From Heterocephalus glaber (lineage: Eukaryota > Chordata > Mammalia > Rodentia > Bathyergidae): a stretch of DNA of 64,000 nt. This document shows, piece after piece, positions 54,015 through 63,399 of the stretch. A model generated the notes under the pieces. The model was not told where the DNA came from. It was given only the letters and a program-made list of their open reading frames with translations, and searched no databases. The first letter of the stretch is position 1, and every line of letters begins with the position of its first letter. The translations under genes and the position numbers were made by a program. Where the stretch lies: contig NW_004624782.1 in the NCBI RefSeq assembly GCF_000247695.1, positions 12,458,116 to 12,522,115 on the forward strand, read 5' to 3'.

Positions 54015-54202
54015 AGCCGGGACAATGATGTACGCCTACAGTTCCAGCACCCTGGGAGGCTGAGGCAGGAGGATTGCAGGTTCGAATCTGGCTTGAGCAA
54101 TTTAGCGATTTAGCGATACCCAGTAGCAAATTAAAAAGTAAAAAGTTCTCAGATGTAGCTCAATCCAAAGGCCCTGGGTTCAATTCCCAATACCAGAAAA
54201 AA
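54015..54202 (+). mobile_element. B1-dID SINE
   Basis: B1 half 'cgggacaatgatgtacgcct', 'gttccagcaccctgggaggc', 'tgaggcaggaggattgcagg'; ID half 'ttctcagatgtagctcaatc' and 'gccctgggttcaattcccaa'. The B1 3' side is disturbed by a 'gcgatttagcgat' duplication. Confidence 0.9.
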
Positions 54203-54233
54203 GCGGGGGATGGGCTTGCTTCCTGTGTATCAT

Positions 54234-54266
54234 TCACACACACACACACAAAGGTGCACACACATG
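54234..54266. repeat. (CA)n microsatellite
   Basis: Interrupted CA array. Confidence 0.85.
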
Positions 54267-54470
54267 AACACAAAGACACAACCAGGAGTTCCCTAGGGAG
54301 GAACCTGGGCACCCCTCACATGGCAGCCAGCACCCACTGTCTGTACCCGATGGCAGCCCACACACAAACAGAAACAGCCCCAGCACCAAGACCTAAAGAG
54401 AGAGGAGAAGTCCACTAAAGGGGCAACCAGCAAGGAAAGCAGCTAAGCACGAAATTAAGTCACAACCATT

Positions 54471-54566
54471 TGGGCCAGAGATTAAGCTCAGCAGTTCTGC
54501 TGCCTGCCCTGGAAGCGCAAGGACCTGAGTTCGATCCATGGTACCAAAAAAAAAAAAAAAAAAAAA
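54471..54566 (+). mobile_element. ID SINE
   Basis: 'gggccagagattaagctcag', 'ctgctgcctgccctggaagc', box B 'gagttcgatcc' and an A tail of about 21. No clear flanking duplication was found. Confidence 0.92.
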
Positions 54567-54687
54567 GGAACAGACTTCAGAATCAACTAATTTCCTTATC
54601 CTACCTGGATGTTAGGTAGGATTTTTCACTCTTCATAATTATCAGAAAAATGGAAATGCAAATATCAGAAACAGAATTAACAGCAGT

Positions 54688-54690
<3 letters not shown>

Positions 54691-54734
<44 letters not shown>
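54691..54734. repeat. (TG)n microsatellite
   Basis: About 21 uninterrupted TG units, on the tail side of the following inverted B1-dID. Confidence 0.98.
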
Positions 54735-54736
<2 letters not shown>

Positions 54737-54930
54737 ATAGTCCTGGGGATGGAATCTAGAACTCACACGTGCCAGGCAAGGACTTCTCCACTGAGCTACA
54801 TCCCCAGCCCTTTTTATTTTGAGATAGAGTCTCACAAAGTTGTCCAGGCTGGCCTTGAACTCTGATCCTCCTGCCTCAGCCTCCAGAGTACCTGGGATTA
54901 CAGGTTCATGCCATCATGCCAGGGAACTCA
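54735..54930 (-). mobile_element. B1-dID SINE, minus strand
   Basis: Inverted ID half 'gagctacatccccagccctt' preceded by 'ggggatggaatctagaactc', then inverted B1 half 'ctcctgcctcagcctccaga' and 'ctgggattacaggttcatgc'. The outer flanks 'cagtatact' and 'cagtgtact' may be the target-site duplication. Confidence 0.93.
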
Positions 54931-54944
54931 GTGTACTTTTGAAA

Positions 54945-55075
54945 ATTAATTTTATTGGTACAATTTAAATATACATAACAATCACATTCTTCAAAGGGAA
55001 TTTGTACCTGTGCATGGTGCATCTTGAGTCCTTTCTTTCTCCCAGTCCCCACCTTTTTGAATCATTAGCAAAGAA
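54945..55075 (-). mobile_element. L1 3' end, minus strand
   Basis: 'ttttattggtacaatttaaa', 'tatacataacaatcacattc' is the reverse complement of an ending like that at 43730-43770 ('tgtatacctacaatgtacc' plus 'aataaaa'). Confidence 0.7.
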
Positions 55076-55160
55076 AACAAATACTAATCTAAACAGTAAA
55101 AGATAAAAAACAAGAAAATGTTTAAATTTGAAACAGAAAAAAATTAAAAACTGAAAGTAC

Positions 55161-55283
55161 TTAACAAAAAATTTAGGCCCAGGGATTTAGCTCAGTGGTT
55201 CCGGCGCCTGCCTTGCAAGCACAAGGTCCTGAGTTCGATCCCCGGCACACACACAAAAAAGTGAACATTAACAAAAAAATTTA
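55161..55283 (+). mobile_element. ID SINE with target-site duplication
   Basis: Body 55176-55267: 'gcccagggatttagctcagt', 'ggttccggcgcctgccttgc', box B 'gagttcgatccccgg' and a (CA)/A tail. Flanks 'ttaacaaaaaattta' (55161-55175) and 'ttaacaaaaaaattta' (55268-55283) differ by one base in the A run. Confidence 0.94.
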
Positions 55284-55299
55284 AAAATGAGACCAACTG

Positions 55300-56230
55300 C
55301 ATTTGTGATAGAAACAAATGTTATCTGGGTTAGACCCTCAACCTGTACCAAAAGAAAGAAATCTCACTCAGCTGTTCTTACCAGATTTGCACCTACAAAA
55401 AGACATGGAGGGAAAAATTAAAATACAAAGACCAATAAGAAAACAAACCAAAGAATGCAGGGTAGCAATACTAGAATATAAAAAGTAGAACTGAAGCAAA
55501 AAGGTTTCACTAGGGAGATATCGTCATTTTATTGACAAAATAAATTTCTTCTTGACAAAAGATAAATTTATCTTGGCAAAAGATAAAATCTACAATTCCA
55601 CCATGAAAATATAACTGTCATGAATCTCTTTGTGATGAATAGCATAGATTCAAACTTTACAGAAACAAAACCTATAGAACTGCAAGTACAAATGGGCAGA
55701 ACTTTACTGAAGAGAAAAACTGATCTTGTCCAGCTTTAGGAAGATCAAGAGATGAAAGATAAATAAATAGCAATACAAAGTCTTTAAATAATACTATGTA
55801 TAAAGCATCTTTAAACTAAACTCAGGAAATATACCTGCTTTTTCAAATAAAACATCTTCAAAAATATGAAACCAGAATTGCATGTTCTTCACTGGTCAGT
55901 AGATTTAAAATTAATTATAAAAATCTAAACACATAAAGCGCTAGGAAATTTTTAAATGCTCTTCTAAATTACTCTTGGATAAGTAACAAAACTTGCATTT
56001 TAGAAAAAATGTAATTGTAGAAAGTTTAGAAAATCATCTTGAAGAATGCACCGTGTTTTAAAACCCCCAGTTCTGGCCAAAGTAGTGCTTGGAAGCAAAC
56101 TCATAGCATTAACTGCATTCCCTCCTTTAATCATGAGAACAAAGTTTTCAACTTAAAAACTGAAAACATTAACAAAACAAACCTCAGAAAAGTAAGCCCA
56201 GAAAAGGATGCATCAGAAAATGTAAACAGA
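55300..56230 (+). mobile_element. Degenerate L1/HAL1-like ORF2 region
   Basis: AT-rich, with 'aattccaccatgaaaatata', 'actgtcatgaatctctttgt', 'ctatagaactgcaagtacaa' and 'agcatctttaaactaaactc' in the order of the endonuclease-encoding part of L1 ORF2. Many stops and gaps. HAL1 is an alternative. Confidence 0.55.
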
Positions 56231-56536
56231 CAGAGCTGCTAACCACAGGTCACTGACGGGCAGGGGCAGTGAGAGGCTCAAAACAGCCCAGCTGTCCAGG
56301 TGTGGGCAGAGGCAGCAGGACGGCTCGGACTGGCCCTGCAATGGGAGCTTCGAGCTCTCACTGCAGGGTCCAGAAAGCAATTTCCACCCGGGGCTGTGTC
56401 GCCCTCAGCAGCCAGACCAATCAGTGGGGAAGAAAGGTACAAACACTTAAAATGAGGAGGGAGGTAAGGAAACTGACAGAGGGAGGCTTTTTCTTTTAAT
56501 CCTCAGAAAGTGCTATGCTGAACTGCATGCAAATAA
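56231..56536. other. Unassigned DNA
   Basis: No repeat or exon recognised. Confidence 0.45.
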
Positions 56537-56645
56537 GCTTGAAACACTTGGTTTGGGGGCCGGGGAGTACTGGGGATCGAACTCAGGTCCTGCGCTTGCA
56601 CAGCAGGCGGCAAAATGAGTGAGCTAAATCCCCGCTTGAAAAGCT
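56537..56645 (-). mobile_element. ID SINE, minus strand
   Basis: Plus strand shows 'ggggatcgaactcaggtcct', 'gcgcttgcacagcaggcggc' and 'gtgagctaaatccccgc'. A short 'gcttgaaa' repeat at both ends may be the target-site duplication. Confidence 0.9.
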
Positions 56646-56989
56646 TGATTTAAAAAATGATTTTTCACCCCTCAGGAGCTTTCCTATCAATAAATATCTT
56701 CCTACTTTTAAAAAAATGATTTTTCTAAGAAAACACAAGTCACTACAACTGACTCAAGAAGCAGGAACTGACAGCACAGCCACGGAAGGTGATCTTCCTT
56801 GTGCTCCCTCCCGGACTCTCCCTCCTGGTCACTGAGGCCTCAGTTCCAACGTCACTCTGTCAAGGAAGTTTCCAGAACACTCGATCACATCTCCACCCTC
56901 CAGAACTAACCATGAAGACCGAACACTGAAGTCCACACGGATCACCAATTCACCCGATTACCGGGTTCAGCAGGTATCCTGGCGCCGGG
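56646..56989. other. Unassigned DNA
   Basis: No repeat or exon recognised. Confidence 0.45.
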
Positions 56990-57328
56990 CTGCTGTGGTC
57001 TGGACCTCAGAGTCCCTCAAAGGCTCCTGCGCTAAGGCTCGGCCCAGGCAGCAATGTGAGAGGTGGGGTCTGCAGGCAATTGATCAGGAGCACTCTGACC
57101 TCACTGGTGATCAATGCATTCACGGATTCCTAGCCGGGTGGGCTTCAGGGCAGGGCCTCCTGCTGCCATGCTGTGAGCAGCTTACCCTGTCACACTCAGC
57201 CTCAGCACTGGCCCCAGACAATGGGCCCACACAAGCACAGACTGAAACCATGAGCCAACGCATCTTTCTTCTTTTTAAGTTGTTCCTCTCAAGCATTTTG
57301 TCACAGCAGTGAAAAGCTAACTCACTAG
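56990..57328 (+). mobile_element. MaLR-type LTR, plus strand
   Basis: 'gctgctgtggtctggacctc' start, 'cactggtgatcaatgcattc', 'gactgaaaccatgagccaac' and 3' end 'ctcaagcattttgtcacagc' with 'agtgaaaagctaactcac'. Confidence 0.85.
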
Positions 57329-57419
57329 CAGAAGCACTGGTGCAAAGTAGGTGCTCAATTAAAACAATGAATGAATGAAGACTGAAAGAGTCAAAAAAAA
57401 TCCTCCCAAATAATTTCTT

Positions 57420-57535
57420 ATTACAAAACAAGACAGGGGCCGGGGATTTAGCTCAGTGGTTCCACCACCTACCTCACAAGCGCAAGGTCCCAAGTTTGAT
57501 CCACGGTACCAAAAGAAACCCCCAAAATACAAAAG
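57420..57535 (+). mobile_element. ID SINE
   Basis: 'gccggggatttagctcagtg', 'ctacctcacaagcgcaaggt', box B 'aagtttgatcc' and a short A tail. Flanks 'tacaaaacaagaca' and 'tacaaaagaggaca' are a probable diverged target-site duplication. Confidence 0.93.
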
Positions 57536-57742
57536 AGGACAAGCCTTTAAAAACAAAGATGAGTATGCTGGAAAGTGCTTTAGGGTCAGAACAACATGGC
57601 CACCAGGTACAAGTTCATACATGGGAAGATGAGCGTGGTCTCAGAATTCCACTCCACTGCTACCGGGGGAAAATGTAAAAGAACCCTGAAAAGACACAAG
57701 GCTGTTCCTGGCTTATGCAGCCAACAGAAAGAAGAGAGAGCA
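57536..57742. other. Unassigned DNA
   Basis: No repeat or exon recognised between two ID SINEs. Confidence 0.45.
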
Positions 57743-57850
57743 AGAAGAGATAGGGCCAGGGATTTAGCTCAGTGGTTTTGCTGCCTGCTGAGCAAGCGCA
57801 AGGACCCAAGTTCGATCCCCGGTACCGGAAAAAAATAAAAAAGAAGAGAC
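57743..57850 (+). mobile_element. ID SINE with short target-site duplication
   Basis: Body 57753-57840: 'gccagggatttagctcagtg', 'tgctgagcaagcgcaaggac', box B 'aagttcgatccccgg'. Flanks 'aagaagagat' (57743-57752) and 'aagaagagac' (57841-57850). Confidence 0.93.
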
Positions 57851-58118
57851 GCCAGAAGGAAGGGCAGACTCCGGACGGGACAGGCAGGGTGAGGCCCCAT
57901 GTGCACCATGTCTGCCCCAACGGCAGGGCTCACGGGAAGAGCAGCCACCCGCTGTTCTCACGAAGACTTCCTGCTGGTGCTGCCCTTACCGGACCGGGAT
58001 GAGACCGGGTCGGTGAGCCTGGCTGGAGCCCCAGCACCACACTGCCTCCACTGGCCCAGGACGGAGGGGACAGTGCCCCCAGGGCTGCAGCAGGCTGCAC
58101 GGCCTCCCGGCTCTGCGG

Positions 58119-58119
<1 letters not shown>

Positions 58120-58157
<38 letters not shown>

Positions 58158-58181
58158 CGTGCGCGCACGCGCGCACGCACT
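58120..58181. repeat. (TG)n(CG)n microsatellite
   Basis: A GT array of about 16 units passes into GTGC and GCGC alternation ('gcgtgcgtgcgcgcacgcgc'), all purine-pyrimidine alternating. Confidence 0.97.
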
Positions 58182-59004
58182 CTCTCTCTTTTGTCTCGGT
58201 CACCCCTCCTCCGAATCTGCCTCCTCTCTCACCCCCCTTCCTGCCTGTGTCCCCTCGTCTCTGTCTCCTCTCCTTGCCCACAGCCGTCTCGGACCCACTC
58301 CCAGCATAGCTGGGACACAGAACAGCTGCCACAGCCACTACCCTGGATCCTGTGCCAACTGCGGGGAAGAGGGCAGTGGGCCTGGGCAGCATCTTCCAGC
58401 CGAGTCCCCGGAAAGCAGAAAGCAGCGAGCTTGGGTGGGCTGGGCCAGGCCATCCCCACCCTCGCTGACACCAGGCCCAAGGAGCCGGAGCTCAGCCACT
58501 GCTCTCCCCGCTGTGATGCACCAGCCGTGCTTCCTCCACAGCCCAGAGCGCTGGAGGCGCAGGCTACAGCTCCCCTCCCAAAGGGATCCGGGCCTCTGAG
58601 GGCCACCGCCTCGGGCCCCCAGGTTCACCAGGGCACAGAGTCCGCACGGCCTCTGCCCGGCTCTCGGGCTGGCCTTTGAAGGGGAGGCGGAGCCACGCAG
58701 CAGGCACACAGATGGACGCAGAGAGTAGCCGCGGCTGGAGGCCTGAGGCTCTCGTTTGCCCTGGACAGAGGACGGGTTCCGGGGAAGGGCCAGCACCTGT
58801 TGGGCACCGAGCCTGGCATGGGGGACCCTCAGGGAGCCCAGAGCAGCCACGGTGGGCCCAGGAGGGGCTGAGTGACATGCAGTGCCCGCCTCTGCCCAGA
58901 AGGTGCTGGGCCAGCGAGCACAGCTCCTGCCACCCTTGGACAACACAGGTGGAGCTGGAAGAGTGTGTGGCCCACCCAGCAAACTGCCTTTTAGCCTTTT
59001 CTTC
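58182..59004. other. Unassigned GC-rich DNA
   Basis: Long overlapping frames on both strands (58123-58599, 58125-58679, 58338-58982 minus) share no domain and are explained by GC content and the TG/CG repeat. Confidence 0.5.
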
Positions 59005-59180
59005 CTCCCACTTCTGGGAATCTAACCCAGGGCCTTCACCCCCAGCCCCTGTATATTTTCACTTGTAGACAGAGTCTCACTAAGTCGCTGAGTTGCTCAG
59101 GCTGGACTCAGACTTGTGACCCTCCTGCCTCAGCCTCCCAGAGCGCTGGGATCACAGGTGAGTGCTGCCAGCCCCGGCTC
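59005..59180 (-). mobile_element. B1-dID SINE, minus strand
   Basis: Inverted ID half 'gggaatctaacccagggcct' then inverted B1 half 'ctcctgcctcagcctcccag' and 'gagcgctgggatcacaggtg'. Confidence 0.88.
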
Positions 59181-59619
59181 CATTTGAACCCAGAGACCCA
59201 TCTGTTCCTGTCACCTGGCACCAAGTGAGCGTCCCCACCCTGGCCCCACAGGCAGCAAGGGATGATGATGCAGCAACCTCATGGGAAGGCTCTGGGTCGG
59301 CACCCCAGAATTTAAACATGGGGTGGCCATGAGCCCCTGTGGCCCCTCAAATGTCCCCCCAAACACGTCCAGAGCAAACCAAGTGAGCAGGAAGGAAGCA
59401 AGATGGTTTCCACACTCGGGGATGAGACACAGAGCAATGGCCAGGCCCAGAACACGAGTGCATCTGGAGGTGTTCACCAGCCCTTGCCCCGGGCTGGCTC
59501 GCCTGTCCTGGACACCCAGCAGAGGAGCAACGATGAATGAAGAAGGAATGCAGAGGAGCAGGCAGGGCTGGGCAGTGAGTGCTCTTTAGACAGGGTGGTC
59601 CAGGACGACCTTGATCCCT
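59181..59619. other. Unassigned DNA
   Basis: No secure repeat or exon. Confidence 0.45.
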
Positions 59620-59885
59620 GCCTGGGAGCAAAGGGAGCCCTGTGTATGTTTTGGAGGAGAGTTCTCAGACAGAGAGAAGGGCAAGTGCAAAGGCCCTGAG
59701 GCACAAGAGTCGCAGCTTGTACGAGGGCCAGGAAAGAGGCTGAGTTAGCTGAACCAGAGTCTCTGGTGGGGAGAAAAGAAGGCGAGGTCAGAGAGGCCAC
59801 AGAGCAGGGCCCGAGGGCTTCCATGGCACGGGGGCGCTTGGTCTGCTGTGCTGGGTGAGATGGAAGGTGCTGGGGGCCCAAGAAG
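59620..59885 (+). mobile_element. Ancient repeat, family unresolved, copy A
   Basis: 'agtgcaaaggccctg' at 59684-59698 and the following 'aggcac...' text match the copy at 60815-61150. Widespread in mammals but I cannot name the family. Confidence 0.5.
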
Positions 59886-60629
59886 AGGGCCGAGGTGACC
59901 TGCTTGGATTCAACTGGGCCCGGGGAGGGCACTGCCCCGGGGCTGGGCTGGCGAGGATGGCCCTGTGGCACCTGAGCGCCCGAAGAGGCCGCCTTCTGTG
60001 AGCAGTGAGGAGACTGGGGAGCGGGGCTGCCCCAAAGCACAGCAGCCTCTCCCGTCAGAGCCCTGGCCCGCGCAGCCGGATCTGCCAGCTTCTGGGCAAA
60101 GCCACCGGTGCTGATGCCCCTTCGAGGCCCTGGGGTCGGACCCCGGCCACTCACTCTGCCCTGCAGCACTGCGCCAGGCACAGTGGCCGTGCGCTTCGGG
60201 TGCAGCCTCCGCCCCCGCCCCACGTGTCCTGGGTGCTGTGCAGGGCGGAGCTCCAGCCCAAGCTCTCCACTTCACCCCACGACGCCCCCTCAGGGGACCT
60301 AGCCCCCCTCAGTCCCTGCAGAGGACACGGAGAAGACAGAGTCCTGGGAGGCATCGGGGCGAGGGGGGCAGCAGGCGAGGCATCGGAGACTGGAGCCAGG
60401 ATGGACCCAAGCCTGTGGTCTCCTCCAGGCACGCAGAATGCACCCACAAATGCTGCGTCGCACCAGGAGGAAGGGGCGCCCCTCTCCACGGCTCTCCGCA
60501 AGCTGCAAGAGCCTGGACTCAAACCCGGGCTCCACGATGCCCAGTGCTGTGCTCTTCTCAGCTGGGCTACTTGGAAGAGCCCAGGCAGCTGGAGACACCG
60601 GGCTGGGGTGCAGGGCAGCACAGCGGCCA
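59886..60629. other. Unassigned GC-rich DNA
   Basis: Long overlapping frames on both strands (59474-60223 minus, 249 residues; 60005-60739 plus, 244 residues; 60151-60693 minus) without domains. The plus frame runs through a MIR, so it is not a gene. Confidence 0.5.
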
Positions 60630-60805
60630 AGAGCCAGGCCTGGCCTTCACCCAGCTTTGCCATTGGCCAGCTATGTGACCTCGGGCAAGTCACTGTTCCT
60701 CTCTGGGCCTCAGTTTCCTCAGCTCCAAGGTGGGTGTGACCGTGGCATCTGCTGCCGTGGGCATGAGAGGAAACAATGCTTGTTGAGGACTTAGAGCAAC
60801 AACCA
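60630..60805 (+). mobile_element. MIR SINE, well preserved
   Basis: 'gccattggccagctatgtga', 'cctcgggcaagtcactgttc', 'ctctctgggcctcagtttcc' and 'tcagctccaaggtgggtgtg' are in plus-strand MIR order. One of the best MIR copies in the window. Confidence 0.92.
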
Positions 60806-60814
60806 ATGCCACTC

Positions 60815-61150
60815 AGTCCATAGAGATTTATTAAGTGCCTACTGTTTGCCAGTTCTAGGCACTGGAGAGCCAGCGGGAAACTATGAAGCTGACAACCCCA
60901 CCATCAACGATGACACCAACATGGGCTCAACGGCAGTAAGAGGAGAAAAATTAAGCAGCAGCCACACTGAGAGATCCATTCTGAATGAGGCAGTCAGAGC
61001 TGAGCACAGACAGAGAGAAGGTGTGGGAAATGGCCTCAGCTGGAGCTAGAGGAAAAGCATTCCAGACAGAGGGAATGGCCAGTGCAAAGGCCCTGTGGTC
61101 AGAGGCACCCGGCATGCTGGAGGCCTGTGTGGCAGGAGTGCAGAGACCAA
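60815..61150 (+). mobile_element. Ancient repeat, family unresolved, copy B
   Basis: 'aagtgcctactgtttgccag', 'ttctaggcactggagagcca', 'gcattccagacagagggaat' and 'agtgcaaaggccctg' at 61081-61095. It shares the last motif with copy A at 59620-59885. Confidence 0.55.
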
Positions 61151-61696
61151 GGGGAGACAGACGAGGTGATGAGAGGTAGCAGACGAGAAGAGGACCGGAG
61201 TGCCTCTGACTGTGAGGAGCTGCAGCTGCTGCTTCTCAGGGGAAGAGCTCGGGAGAATCAGCCAGTGCCTCCGAGGAGGAAGAGAGCACAAAGGCAGGGA
61301 GGCAGCGGCTGCAGGGGAGACCGGGCGGCCAGGTGGAGTGGCGGGGCATGGCCAAAGGGCTCACACCCCTGCGACTCCCTGAGCCTGGAGCCCCATGTTG
61401 TGGCCTCTGGTCCCCTCCTAAGGGGCAGCCAGGGAGTTCCCACCTGAAGCCACAGCGCCAGTAAAGAGCAGGCCCCGGCCCAGGACGACCTCCCTGCCCC
61501 ACGTGGGGGCCCCTGACGCGTTTCCCCGGGCCTCTGGGACCTCAAGGCAGGGGTCCCATCTTCTCTCGCCAAAGCCACCCCGCCAGCCCAGCCCTGAGGC
61601 CCCGTGCCACCCCTCCTCGTCCCCATGCTGCTGCAACCTCAGGCTCACACCAGAAGTCACGCGTACCCCAGGACCCAGGCCTGAGTGCCGGCCCTG
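61151..61696. other. Unassigned GC-rich DNA
   Basis: No domain-bearing frame. The 241-residue minus frame 61418-62143 spans the downstream minisatellite and shows no recognisable features. Confidence 0.5.
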
Positions 61697-61775
61697 TCCC
61701 AGCCCCAGGACCTCAGGACCCCAAGACCCAGGACCCCAGGACCCAGGTCCCCGGACCCCAGGACGCGGCCTCGGC
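61697..61775. repeat. Minisatellite, CCCAGGACC-type units of 8-10 bp
   Basis: Repeated 'caggacc', 'ccccagga' and 'cccaagaccc' units, about eight copies with small variation. Confidence 0.92.
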
Positions 61776-63399
61776 CCACCAAGCTTCCTGGCGCTGCTTG
61801 GGAGCCCCGGGAGCTCTACACCGCCCCGCCTCTGACCGCAAGGGAAGCCGCGCTGTCCCAGAGGAGAAAAGCTTTCTTTGTGCGGGGCTGGTGAAAGTGT
61901 GTCTGTTTGGGAAGGCAGGCCGCTGCCGGCTGGGAGTGTGGGAAAGGGGCTTCGGACTGCTGAGGCTGCGCGGTGGGCAGAGGCCGCTCCAGGCACAGAG
62001 GGGGCCGCAGTTGGGCAGGAGGGCACCTGGCCTCCCAGGGGCCCCTGCCTGGGGTCTCCCAGGATGTGCAAGGAGCACAGCTTCTGGTTTCGCCCACTCT
62101 GTTGCAGGCCAGGGAGGAAGAGCGGGGCTAGGTTTCTTTCCAATGTCGTCCGAATGGTTTTTCCTCTCGGAGTAAAAAAACAGAATGGTCACAGCACCCA
62201 GAAGGCAGGTTGTCATGGCAACAAAAGTTTGAGGCCAGGTACATCCTGACACCCTTTCCAGGCCCATCCCCGGGGAAGGCAGGATTTGGGGGTGGCGATC
62301 AGCCGTGTTGGCTGCAACCTCCCAAATTTCTCACCAGCCAGGACAAGCTGATCGCTGTTTTCCAAGCTCCCAGGGAGGAAAATATGATTTTCTAGGAGAG
62401 GCGCTCTCTAGCCCACAGTGACCGCAGAGCACTGCGCTTGTTTTGTTCACAGGTAAACTGGCTGACGGGGCCTGGGGTGGGGTCTCCGGCCCGGCCCCTC
62501 CAGGCCGCTTCCCCAACCGGCTGCACCGTTCTCTCTCCAGCTTGTCACTGTTCTTTTCTGCCTCTCGGAAGCCGAATGAGACTCCCTGGCCAAAAACCCT
62601 TTGAGGCCCCTTTGAGAAGTGGGTGCCCTCCCGGGGCCTCGACCTTCCAGGGCTCCACAGGTGAGAAGCTGAACAGGGCCTTGTGCAGGGAAAGGGCTCC
62701 GCACACACCCGCTGACACTGTTTTGAAATACTTTTCAGTTAAGAATTTTTAAAAAGATGACACTCAGGCTTCAACTCCCACTGCAAGCCCTGGATGAGCC
62801 ATGGGGAAATGGCTCCGATGACCTTCAGCGAGCGGCCAGGAAAGAACTGAAACAGTTAAGAGGCCTCTGCAGGCAGCATGGCCAGGGCGCTGGAGAGGCG
62901 GAGGCAGCCTGTTCTGCAGGTGCGCCTGAGAGGCAAGGCTGGGTCTCCTGACCTGCGGAACAGGACCTCAGGTGTTCTGAGGCCTCTGTGGGTGGAGACA
63001 GGGATTTTTAGCCACGATAGCTTTGGGTTTAATTTTTGTTTTTCAAAGTACATGCCACAGTAAAAACTCAAGTCCCAAGGGCACGGCGGAAGTCAGTGTG
63101 CTGGGTGAAGGGGCCAGGCAGGATCTACCAGACACCTGTCAGAAAAGTTTGGCCTGGCACCCCCAGAAGCCAGGCAGAGCCCTCAGCACCCCAACAAATC
63201 TCCAGCCTGTCACCCCAAGGCCCCGGCCAACATTTATGTCTTGCGCATTACCACTTTCATACTGCACACATTTGTAAAGACCCTGACACATCAGACACTC
63301 CCGAAAGGAGGGTAGGCAGGGCTCAGAGCCACATCTGTGGGGACAGAGGGACAATGTGCTAGTGACCCAAGACAGGCCCCAGGAAGTTTCCAGTTGGCC
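61776..63399. other. Unassigned GC-rich DNA approaching the CpG-rich edge
   Basis: No exon could be defined. Contains the X-box-like palindrome at 62209-62222 and an open frame at 62757-62951 beside a possible donor, discussed under findings. CpG density rises in the 61740-62000 interval. Confidence 0.45.
62209..62222. promoter_or_regulatory. RFX X-box-like palindrome
   Basis: GTTGTCATGGCAAC is one base away from the perfect inverted repeat GTTGCCATGGCAAC that RFX-family proteins bind. The right half-site is consensus. No promoter or ciliary-type gene can be seen next to it. Confidence 0.5.

Noticed and set aside
53435..54100. 221-residue minus-strand frame
   Set aside because: Both ends lie in B1-dID SINEs and no domain is present.
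59474..60223. 249-residue minus-strand open frame
   Set aside because: No domain. It crosses an ancient repeat (59620-59885) and is stop-poor because of GC content.
60005..60739. 244-residue open frame
   Set aside because: It runs through a plus-strand MIR SINE at 60630-60739 and shares the interval with long opposite-strand frames.
61418..62143. 241-residue minus-strand open frame
   Set aside because: It includes the minisatellite at 61697-61775, whose repeat period creates the GPGSWGPG-like text in it.
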